DNA from: Nitrososphaeria archaeon
Lineage (GTDB): Archaea > Thermoproteota > Nitrososphaeria > Nitrososphaerales > JACAEJ01
Direction: 5' to 3'
DNA: 64,000 nucleotides
Assembly (NCBI GenBank): GCA_029775925.1
Contig: JARVKB010000004.1
Coordinates: forward strand, 62,001-126,000
Made by a program: the position numbers and the translations under genes. The stretch's first letter is position 1. Every line of letters begins with the position of its first letter. Positions 54,272 through 62,800 of this stretch are shown in pieces. The notes under the pieces are model-generated. The model was given only the letters and a program-made list of their open reading frames with translations, was not told the origin of the DNA and searched no databases.

Positions 54272-55330
54272 ATGGAAATGAATTCATACGACATAGTTAT
54301 GGATATGTTGAAAGGGAATAAAGATTCCGTAGAAAGAATGGCTTGTGTAAACTCCGTGAGTATGGCTACAATAGAATTCATGAAAGCTTTTGATGCCTAT
54401 TGGCCCAAAGCTCATTTCGATCCTGAGAAAATGGCAAAGTTAGGAGCTGCAGCATATAAATTATGCCAAATCGATAACATAACAATACCATTCGATATGA
54501 CTATGGAAGCTGAGTTAATGGGGGCTCGTATAAACTATCACGAGGATAAGATAAAATGGCCATCCATGTTTCCAGACCTCGCCTTTCATGCTAAAGAGAT
54601 ATCAGATATTAAGGTACCAAACGATATATCAACTGCAGGAAGAGTGCCTGCTATAATAGGTGCGATAAAGATTTTAAAAAAAGAGTTTGAAGGTAAGGTT
54701 CCAATAAATGTTTACATAACTCCTCCATTTACAAGCATAAGTAGCTATGTTGTGGATAGCATCGATTTTCTAAAAATGGTAAGATCGAACCCACAAAAGA
54801 TTCATGGCTTTATTAAAGCATCGATGCCAATTTACAGAGAACTCATGAAGCTTTATACTGAAGCAGGTGCGGACATAATCACATTTCATGAGATGGGTGG
54901 CTCAAACGACAATGTTTCACCGAAACAGTGGGATGAATTTATAAAGCCTTATCTTAAAGAGCTTATAAGCTGCACGAATCTGCCTGTAATTCTTAATATA
55001 TGCGGTTCTGCTTTGATGATAGTTGACAGAATGATGGATTGCGGTGCAAAAGGTGTTGCTGTTGATGAAAGAACGCCTATAATGAAAGCCAAGGAGATAA
55101 TGAATAAAATTAACCCTAAAATTCCACTTCTAGGAAATATTCCAGCATTTGGCATAATACATAAGGGAACACCAGAAGATATAAGAGAAGTTGTAAAGTT
55201 AGTCATAGACAACGGTGTTGACATCGTATCTCCAGGGTGCGATTTCTGGTTAGAGACGCCGACAGATAACATAAAGGCTTTAGTAAACGCGACTAAAGAA
55301 TTTGGAACCCCGCCACCATGGAAAAAGTAA
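54272..55330 (+). CDS. UroD-family corrinoid methyltransferase 2 (altered zinc site)
   Basis: A 352-residue UroD-superfamily methyltransferase, paralogous to the gene at 48575-49732 (shared [21 protein letters not shown], KIKWPS, GTPPPW end). The position matching His in the HxC zinc motif is Asn (VILNICGSA), while the later cysteine in SPGCDFWLETPTDNIKAL is kept. It may therefore be the substrate-demethylating partner rather than the zinc/thiol-type transferase. It is divergent from the corrinoid protein with a 128-base shared promoter region. Confidence 0.88.
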   Translation: MEMNSYDIVMDMLKGNKDSVERMACVNSVSMATIEFMKAFDAYWPKAHFDPEKMAKLGAAAYKLCQIDNITIPFDMTMEAELMGARINYHEDKIKWPSMFPDLAFHAKEISDIKVPNDISTAGRVPAIIGAIKILKKEFEGKVPINVYITPPFTSISSYVVDSIDFLKMVRSNPQKIHGFIKASMPIYRELMKLYTEAGADIITFHEMGGSNDNVSPKQWDEFIKPYLKELISCTNLPVILNICGSALMIVDRMMDCGAKGVAVDERTPIMKAKEIMNKINPKIPLLGNIPAFGIIHKGTPEDIREVVKLVIDNGVDIVSPGCDFWLETPTDNIKALVNATKEFGTPPPWKK

Positions 55331-55379
55331 ACAGCATCTTATCATATTAAAACTGTTATCTTTTCGATCTATTACCCTT

Positions 55380-55868
55380 TTACGACCTATTGCTGCTTGG
55401 AAAAGCGACCATTGTTACCGTTCTAAGGATATTTTTCGATGTTCTTATTATTTTGCGAACAGCTTGGAAAAGATCTTGTATAGAATTTACAACAACTTCT
55501 ACGATGATATCGTAAGGACCAAGAACGATATCAACTTTTTGCACTTCTTTTATCTTAAATAATTCCTCTTGAATTTCTATATGCTCAGATTGGGCTGCAT
55601 CAATTAAAATAAAGGCAGAAGGTATTTTATCGATAGGCTTAGTCTTCTCGAAGATGGAGAGAAAGGTTGTGCAAGAGCCAACTAAAGGAAGGGAATTTAT
55701 AAGAGAAATATAATTTTCCCAAAGATCCTGAAGGTTCTTGACATTTGCTCTGACTACAACATCGTAAGGACCGAGAACTTCTATTGCGTCAAAGTTTAGA
55801 CTGTCTCGAATCAACTTTCCAACATCGAGTGCCGATTCCTTTGCTGAAACCATGACCCAAGCGCGCAT
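55380..55868 (-). CDS. Tandem Lrp/AsnC ligand-binding (RAM) domain protein without HTH
   Basis: A 162-residue protein made of two RAM domains: residues 1-75 (MRAWVMVSAKESALDVGKLI ... FDAIEVLGPYDVVVRANVKNLQDL) and 83-155 (PSAFILIDAAQSEHIEIQEELFKIKEVQKVDIVLGPYDIIVEVVVNSIQDLFQAVRKI). The shared GPYD[VI][VI]V motif shows an internal duplication. RAM domains sense amino acids or other small molecules, but with no helix-turn-helix this protein cannot bind DNA in the usual way. It may modulate an enzyme or regulator in the neighbouring methyltransferase cluster. Confidence 0.85.
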   Translation of the reverse strand: MRAWVMVSAKESALDVGKLIRDSLNFDAIEVLGPYDVVVRANVKNLQDLWENYISLINSLPLVGSCTTFLSIFEKTKPIDKIPSAFILIDAAQSEHIEIQEELFKIKEVQKVDIVLGPYDIIVEVVVNSIQDLFQAVRKIIRTSKNILRTVTMVAFPSSNRS

Positions 55869-55950
55869 TTAAATCAACTCATTTGATCTGATACTATAGT
55901 TTTATTTAAAGATAAAGAGTTTGTAAAAGAAGAACATGCCCAGAGGTAAT

Positions 55951-57024
55951 TTATTCGCTTAATTCTGATATATTTTTCCATACTTCATAGGCCAGTTTCT
56001 CTGTGCCGTTTCTCTTTATAAGACCAATAGAATCATTTTCATTCAAATCATGTAGCCACGCCCAGCCAAAAAGGTACAGATTTATTCCCTGTTCTCTGGT
56101 AAGACGCCCAACTACTTGGGCTATGAAATCAGCTTGGGCCTGTTCGCCACCGAAAGCATCCATAGATGGCCAGCCCAGTTCGCTGAACCCTACTGGTTTA
56201 TCTGGCATATAAATTAAAGCCTTAGAATAATAATCGTTAGGAATATCTGATGGTCTATTTATCCCCTGAACACTATAAGGGTAGCTCGTGAAGACGAGAA
56301 GATCCATTTTCTCAGGGTTAAACATCGAGAGGACACTAAGGTCTGCCTCTCGGTTTTTGGATACAATCTCACGAGCAAATGTACAAAAAACTTTGGTTTC
56401 AGGGGACAACTCCTTTACAGCGTCATATATTTCCTCATAAAGACTTACATAATGCTGAAAACCGTTAGGATTATCTTCCTCTACACCGTACTTCTCATAC
56501 CATCGGTTAACTTCGTTGCCTATGGATAAGTAAAGTGGTCTAGAGGACTTTACCACATCAATGACTGCTTTTTTGTAAGCTTCTCTCCATTTTCCATCGA
56601 TAAGAGTGCCATTTTCCATGCTAGGCGGAGTTACAAGTGTTAAATCTTGCCCTATAAAAGAAACATGAATGATTGGGAACATCCCATTCCCGCGAATGTT
56701 TTGTTCTAAAAATGTTTTCCCCCAGCTTCCAGATAGGTCCTCTGCAAGATCGTAAAATGGAGTGGGTCTTCCCCAAACTGGTGAAAACTCAGAGTACTCT
56801 GCTGCTTGGGAATAAGCTTCTTCGAAGGATTGTCCATCTCTAGGTATAGGAAGGACGCCCATATAAAAACCTCGGCTGGGAATTTGGGGAGAATCTGCAG
56901 GGTAAATAGTTTCTTGTTCATTATTCTGAGGATTAGAGGTTAAGATTGAGACGATTATTACTGTTATTATAAGAATTGAGAAAAATGTCATTATTATTTT
57001 TTTGGTTGTCATCTTTTCGCCCAT
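55951..57024 (-). CDS. Membrane-anchored GH17-like glycoside hydrolase
   Basis: A 357-residue extracellular-type glycosidase. Residues about 8-30 are a single hydrophobic anchor or signal (IIMTFFSILIITVIIVSILTS). The rest looks like a clan GH-A TIM barrel: the acid/base glutamate is in LYLSIGNEVNRWYE and the nucleophile in PVGFSELGWPSMDAF; the ELGWPS segment resembles family GH17 beta-1,3-glucanases. No carbohydrate-binding module is attached. It is monocistronic and the only secreted hydrolase seen. Confidence 0.75.
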   Translation of the reverse strand: MGEKMTTKKIIMTFFSILIITVIIVSILTSNPQNNEQETIYPADSPQIPSRGFYMGVLPIPRDGQSFEEAYSQAAEYSEFSPVWGRPTPFYDLAEDLSGSWGKTFLEQNIRGNGMFPIIHVSFIGQDLTLVTPPSMENGTLIDGKWREAYKKAVIDVVKSSRPLYLSIGNEVNRWYEKYGVEEDNPNGFQHYVSLYEEIYDAVKELSPETKVFCTFAREIVSKNREADLSVLSMFNPEKMDLLVFTSYPYSVQGINRPSDIPNDYYSKALIYMPDKPVGFSELGWPSMDAFGGEQAQADFIAQVVGRLTREQGINLYLFGWAWLHDLNENDSIGLIKRNGTEKLAYEVWKNISELSE

Positions 57025-57116
57025 ATAATGTGATAATTTTGCACAAAGACCTTGCTAAAAATTTATCCCACAAACAAAATCCAATAAGGATTTAGATTTT
57101 GACTTCAAGAATTAAG

Positions 57117-57252
57117 CGCCGGGAGTGGGATTTGAACCCACGAGGCCTAAATAGGCCACAGGCTACTTGTAATTACTCCAGGCTTAGGCTTTTTAAATCT
57201 GCCCCTTACCAGGCTAGGGAATCTTTGCCAAGGTCTCTTTAACCTTTCCGGC
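57117..57252 (-). tRNA. tRNA-Ser (anticodon GGA) with three introns, one in the acceptor stem
   Basis: On the minus strand the spliced product is an 86-nt class II tRNA. The acceptor is GCCGGGA/TCCCGGC with G73, the D arm CCCT/AGGG, and the anticodon arm CAGGC-CTGGAGA-GCCTG. A long variable arm folds through GGCCTA/TAGGCC, and the T arm is GTGGG-TTCAAAT-CCCAC; CCA is not encoded. Introns: 24 nt at 5/6 inside the acceptor stem (57224-57247) with an excellent bulge-helix-bulge (TGCC/GGCA plus inner AAGG/CCTT); 15 nt at 29/30 (57184-57198, GGGC/GCCT); and about 11 nt at 37/38 (57165-57175), whose motif is poor, so its exact ends are less certain. Confidence 0.9.
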
Positions 57253-57478
57253 AATTAGTTTTAATCCCCGGCATGAATAACTTACTGGTAATAACTCTTA
57301 AAGATTATGGTTTCCATTTGATATTCTGATTGTCCCTATTTTTAAATGATCATAAATTATGTTTAATTTGAGTGTTATCTCACATCTAAATTGCCCTTTT
57401 TAAGTCGTCTAAAACTCTAAGGATTGAATCATGAGGTTTTAATGCTCTAACTTTCCTATTTTCCATTACCAAACTTTT

Positions 57479-58237
57479 TTAAACGCTTGTTTTTTTAAGG
57501 ATTAAAATGCATCCTAGAAAGAAGGCTACTCCAAAACCTATAAGGGCTATTAGAGAATACCAAGGGAAGGGTTGATTTAAAGCTGCAGCTCTTAAGCATA
57601 AGCTCGAATGAGTTAAGGGTAAAAGATGCAAAGCTATTCGAAGGATTTCAGGCAAACCTTCTAATGCGAAGAAAGTTCCACTTAAAAATGTCATGGGTAA
57701 AAGAATCAAGTTACTGAAGGTATTCATATCTTGATGAGATTTTGCTATAAAGGCAATAAGCACCCCGAGGAAAGCGAAGACAAAGCATGAGATAATTAGC
57801 ACTAATAGAAATAGGAGGAACATCGGACTAGCAGCAATTTTAGGAGATATCATAAGACCTGCAAGTAGCAGAGCTGTAGCACCTATGATTCCGCGTATAA
57901 CACCTGCGAGAGCTTTGCCCATTACTATTGAAAAGATGCTTACTGGTGCCATTAAAATTTCGTCAAAACATTTGTAAAAGAGTCGATCCACATGAAGCTT
58001 AGACCCAGCACCATTAAAGCTACCTGTCATAGTTGTGAGTGCAATTATACCTGGTACAACAAAATCTAAATAGCTGTAACCCCAAAAGGTTATCCCTCTA
58101 CCAAGCCCGTACCCAAAAGCCAAAAGGTAAAGAATAGGATTTATAAGGCTAGTTGCTATGGTTCTAAGCCAATGACGCCTTAAAACCCTAAGGTCTGCCC
58201 ATAAAACAGTATGAATATCCCTTAACGCATTTATCAA
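57479..58237 (-). CDS. ABC-2 type transporter permease
   Basis: A 252-residue permease with about six membrane helices and the ABC-2 pattern (LYLLAFGYGLGRG, ... LPMTFLSGTFFALEGLPEILRIALHLLPLTHSSLCLRAAAL). Such permeases normally export hydrophobic compounds, lipids or polysaccharides. Its start overlaps the ATPase stop by four bases. It is the last gene of the operon beginning with the BtuD-like ATPase. Confidence 0.9.
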   Translation of the reverse strand: MINALRDIHTVLWADLRVLRRHWLRTIATSLINPILYLLAFGYGLGRGITFWGYSYLDFVVPGIIALTTMTGSFNGAGSKLHVDRLFYKCFDEILMAPVSIFSIVMGKALAGVIRGIIGATALLLAGLMISPKIAASPMFLLFLLVLIISCFVFAFLGVLIAFIAKSHQDMNTFSNLILLPMTFLSGTFFALEGLPEILRIALHLLPLTHSSLCLRAAALNQPFPWYSLIALIGFGVAFFLGCILILKKTSV

Positions 58238-59109
58238 TCTTCACTAACTCCCCTCCCAGTTAATTCTATGAAAACATCTTCAAGGTTTGATTCCCTAACA
58301 AGAATAGCCTTAACATTTGATGGAAGACTTTTAATATATTCAGTAGCTATATCTCTTCCTGAAAAATATTTGTAAAATGTATTTCCATTTTCTACAACTG
58401 TAACCACTGTGTATAGGCCCATTTTCCGCCTAAGCTCTGATGGTTCTCCTAAAGCTATTAATTGACCTAGATGAATTATACCGACCCGATGACAAAGAGC
58501 TTCAGCCTCCTCGATATAGTGAGTGGTTAAGAAAATAGTTACACCATCAGCATTCAGTCGGCGTATCAAATCCCACATTCGACGTCTTGTATGAGCATCC
58601 AATCCTACAGTAGGTTCATCAAGGAAAAGGATTTTAGGCTTATGAATCAAAGAGCAAGCTACCATTGCCCTCCTTTGTAGTCCGCCTGAAAGCATTTCGA
58701 TGGATCGGTCAGCGTATTCGCTAAGCCCTACATAATCAAGAAGTTCTTCTATACGTCTTTTACGTTCTGAAGCTTCAAAATGATGTAGTCTAGCACGTAG
58801 TTCCATATTTTCTCTGACAGTTAAATCTCTGTCTAGGCTTAAGTGTTGTTGCATTACACCTATTGATTCCCGTACTTTCTCAGGTTTTTCTAAAACATTG
58901 AAACCATTGACCCATGCACAACCAGAAGTAGGCTTAGTTAAAGTTGTTAAGATACGTATGGTCGTGGTTTTACCTGCACCATTCGGTCCTAAAAAACCAA
59001 ATATTTCTCCAGAAAAAACTCTTAAGGATAAGTCTTTAATTGCCCAAATTTCACTATAACGCTTAGAAAGCTCCTCAGTTACTATAACTTCATTATCCAC
59101 TTTTTTCAA
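58234..59109 (-). CDS. ABC-2 transporter ATP-binding protein
   Basis: A 291-residue ATPase of the drug/polysaccharide exporter type. Walker A GPNGAGKTTTI, Q-loop VMQQHLSL, signature MLSGGLQRRAMVA, Walker B ILFLDEPTVGLD and switch TTHYIEEAE are all present. The C-terminal extension (LVRESNLEDVFIELTGRG) is typical of the CcmA/DrrA class. It starts 17 bases inside the end of cbiZ. Confidence 0.95.
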   Translation of the reverse strand: MKKVDNEVIVTEELSKRYSEIWAIKDLSLRVFSGEIFGFLGPNGAGKTTTIRILTTLTKPTSGCAWVNGFNVLEKPEKVRESIGVMQQHLSLDRDLTVRENMELRARLHHFEASERKRRIEELLDYVGLSEYADRSIEMLSGGLQRRAMVACSLIHKPKILFLDEPTVGLDAHTRRRMWDLIRRLNADGVTIFLTTHYIEEAEALCHRVGIIHLGQLIALGEPSELRRKMGLYTVVTVVENGNTFYKYFSGRDIATEYIKSLPSNVKAILVRESNLEDVFIELTGRGVSED

Positions 59110-59848
59110 TCAACACTCGCCCTTCCTGCTTCTCCAAGGCTTTTATTACTGCAATTCTAGCCGCTACGCCTATCAGTTCACCCATTTTCGTATGGCCTCC
59201 AATCCAACGTACGAGCCTCTCAGAATCCCTTCCAGATACAATAATTATATTGTCTGTTCCAGTACCAGTAGCTTGGCATTTAGGAGAGAAGACACTCATA
59301 ACTCCTAAGTCTTGTAAAGCAGCTGTTTTTGCTTCTGTAGCAGTGATAATGGCTCTAGCCATCGCCCCATCACTTAATGCAACATTTGAAAGAACGATTA
59401 TATTTATTGTCCCATGTATATGTTCAAATTTTCCGTTTCTTTCTACATAATCAGCTTTATCTATGCCTGTTCTTAAAGCATTACCAGTTCCTCCAGTCGC
59501 TAAACAACATATAGTGAACTCTTGGTAAGAACTTTCATATACAGCTAAATTGTCCATGTCAGCACCTGTTGACAGAAATGAAATCTCATTGTAATTTATA
59601 CCTAAAGAGTCCGGAAATTCTTTGAAGAAATTCTCATAATTAGTCATAGTTTGCATAGCTAAAGAATTTGGAACATAAACATTTGCTACATATTTTACTC
59701 GACGATAACCGTCTAAAGTTGATAAAACCCTTCGGGTTTCTCCTCTAAAAGATATTAAGAGAGTTTTTATATCAAATTCATGATATTTATGGTAAATTAC
59801 TTCTGCTTTTAAGCCCTCAATATTTAAACTAATATCTCGTTTATTCAA
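59093..59848 (-). CDS. cbiZ: Adenosylcobinamide amidohydrolase CbiZ
   Basis: A 251-residue CbiZ protein, which removes the nucleotide loop of scavenged cobamides or adenosylcobinamide to give adenosylcobyric acid for remodelling. Recognisable blocks: YVANVYVPNSLAM, LSTGADMDNLAVY, CLATGGTGNALRTG, and ALQDLGVMSVFSPKCQATGTGTDNIIIVSG. It lies 24 bases after cobN and overlaps the next ATPase gene. Confidence 0.93.
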   Translation of the reverse strand: MNKRDISLNIEGLKAEVIYHKYHEFDIKTLLISFRGETRRVLSTLDGYRRVKYVANVYVPNSLAMQTMTNYENFFKEFPDSLGINYNEISFLSTGADMDNLAVYESSYQEFTICCLATGGTGNALRTGIDKADYVERNGKFEHIHGTINIIVLSNVALSDGAMARAIITATEAKTAALQDLGVMSVFSPKCQATGTGTDNIIIVSGRDSERLVRWIGGHTKMGELIGVAARIAVIKALEKQEGRVLIEKSG

Positions 59849-59872
59849 GATTGAAATCCTCCATAAGTTTTA

Positions 59873-62800
59873 TCATAATTTTCCACCTTTTTCTTCTAAA
59901 ATTCCTTCAATGCTTAAGTATAGTGATTGCAGTTTTTTCTTCATTTCCTCTGTAGCTTGCCACATGCCCCTTTCAATAGCTTCTAAAAGCCTTTCCAATA
60001 TGTTTTGAAGAGCGTATGGACTTACCTCCTTTAACCATTCCTGCATTTCAGGGTTTAAGGAATATTTTTCAGCAAGCTCCTCATACATCCAGTCTTCAAT
60101 TGCTTCTTCCGTAGCGTCCCAACCAAAAACAAAATCGATAGCCCTTGATAGATCTCCTGCACCTCTATATCCGTGTCTTCTCATTCCTTCAATCCATTTA
60201 GGGTTGAGGAGACGTGCCCTAAACACATGTTTGATTTCCTCTTCCGTGCCTCTTATTTTAACCCTTTTAGGGTCTGAACTGTCTCCATAATAGGATCGTG
60301 GAGCTTTACCGCTAATGGTCTTTATGGTTACGTCCATTCCGCCATGAGAGTCGTACCAATCATCTCCAGATAAAAGGTCATATTCACGTGTGTCAACGTT
60401 TTTAACAGTTAATTCTACTTTGCTTAAACGATTTTTGAAAAGTTCTGGACTTTTAAAACCATACTTTTTACGGCTATAGGCGTAGCATCCCCAAGTGATG
60501 TAAACTTCCGCTAAGTCTTTTTGGCTTCTCCAGTTCTTCGAATCTATTAATTCGCTTACTCCACAACCATACGCGCCTGGGCGGTCGCTAAAAACTCTAC
60601 AAAGAGCTCGGTCTTTTGCCTCTTCGTGGTTTATGCCTCGCCCCGTAAACTCTTCGATCTCGCTTCGCACATGTTTAACCACATAATTAAGTTCAGGCGG
60701 CTCGTTTAAATTAGCCACTAATTCCACAGCCTCATCGATGAGGTAGATTATGTGTGGGAAGGTATCTCTGAAAAGACCGCTTGCCCTTATTACTACGTCT
60801 ATACGTGGACGCTTTAATTCTTCAAGGGGAATAACCTCTAATCCAATAACTCTCCCACTAGCTTTCTCCCACACAGGTTTAACCCCTAACAAATAGAGGA
60901 TCTCTGCTATATCGTCTCCCTTATTCTTCATAGCATCTGTAGCCCAAATAACAATACCAACACTTTCAGGATATTTGCCCTCATCCTTTAAGTAACGCTC
61001 AAGCATAGAATTAGCCAAAGAAATGCCTACTTGCCAAGCAGCTGGAGATGGAATTGCTCGAGGATCAACAGAGTAAAAATTCCTCCCAGTAGGTAGAATA
61101 TCAGCCATGCCCCTTGTAGGAGAACCTGAAGGTCCAGGAGGAACAAATGCTCCCTCACATGAGGATACTGCATTTATTAACTCATTATTTGTAGCCTCAA
61201 GAGCTGGAACAAGAAAGTCTGCAATATAATCTAAGCACTGCCTTATTTTTGGGCTTGTCCCATTAAGCACTTTATTAACAACCTCGTTTATGGCTTCTTT
61301 TTGGAATTTTCTATTCCTAAATTGTTTTATCAGTTCGATAGATAGGTTATTAATTTCTTTGATTATATCACCATAAGTTCTATTGTTTTGAATAAGTTTG
61401 CCCATGTTTTCAACTAAATTATCAAAAGTATATCCTTTCGACTCTGCGATGGCCTCTCTTAAAGATGGAATGGTGCCATTGCTTAGCCTTGTCAAGGCTG
61501 CTAAAAACTTATCTAAGCGTATATCGAGAGGTGGTTCTCCTAAAACGTGTAATCCATCGTTTATTAGCGTATCCGAAATTTCATAAAGATATCCATGTAG
61601 TTTTTCTATAAAATTGTCAAAATTGAAGTAAGCATCTTCCTTACTAAAGCCTAAATCATCTTCCAATTTTGCTTGGCAAACTTTTTCCCATATCTGCTCC
61701 ATAAGTGTGGGAATTTTTCCTTCATCAGAAAGTTTTGCGTGATAATATTCTTGGAGGAGAACTTCTAGCTCTGCTATTTCTTCATAGGATTCAGCTTCAG
61801 ACATGGCAGGTACGAGATGATCGATAATACAACAATAACTTCTACGCTTAGCTTGAGTACCTTCCCCAGGATTGTTTATTATATAAGGATAAATGTTTGG
61901 CATATCGGATATGGCTATGTCTGGAAAGCATGAAGCTGAAAGTCCAGCAGATTTTCCTGGAAGCCATTCTAAAGTGCCATGTTTTCCAATATGAAATACA
62001 ATATCAGCTTTAAAAACATCGCGTATCCATCTGTAATAAGCATAGTAGTGGTGTGGCATAGGTAAATCTGGGCTATGATAAATAGAAGTAGGATCCTCAA
62101 GAAAGCCTCTCGGTGGTTGCAAACCAATAAATATATTTCCATTTATGATTCCAGCGATTAACAATTGGTCTTTATGAACAAAAAGCTTTCCTGGAGGTTT
62201 GCCCCAATGCTTCTCCATCTTTTCTCTCACATCTGCTGGAAGTTCACTAAACCATTTTGAATATTGTTCCGTTGGAATTTTAGCTACAGCCCTCTCTGCT
62301 AATTCTTGAAGGCTTGCCCAACGTCTATCATTAGTCATCTTTTGCATCAGATCCTCGATAAGTTTCTGACCATTTTCAGGTAAATAATCCAGCTTGTAGC
62401 CTTTTTTAGCAAATTCATTTAGAATTTTTAGGACTGATTCTGGAGAGTCAAGCCCGAAGGCTTCACCTATAGTATCGTTCCTTGGAGGATAATTATGGAA
62501 GATTATAGCTACTCTTTTTTCACTGTTAGGTTTACGCTTCAGTCGTGCCCAGTTTAAGCTTAAGCTTGCTAGTTTACTTATTCTTTCAGGTATAGGTGCG
62601 AACTTAATTATTCTTGTCCCTGTTAAATAATCTTTTTCACAAAAGCTTTTAGCAGCTACTGGTACGGTTATTATTTTACCATCGAATTCAGGCATAACTA
62701 CATTTGGTGGTATATCTAGTGGACTTATTCCTTGTATTGAGTTATGCCACTCCTCAAAAGTGTTCCAAGTTAAAATTGCCTTTATTACTGGTACGTTAAG

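Noticed and set aside
57386-57466. 26-residue minus-strand ORF after the ABC-2 permease
   Set aside because: An ATG follows closely after the permease stop, but the frame is too short and has no clear ribosome site or recognisable homology.
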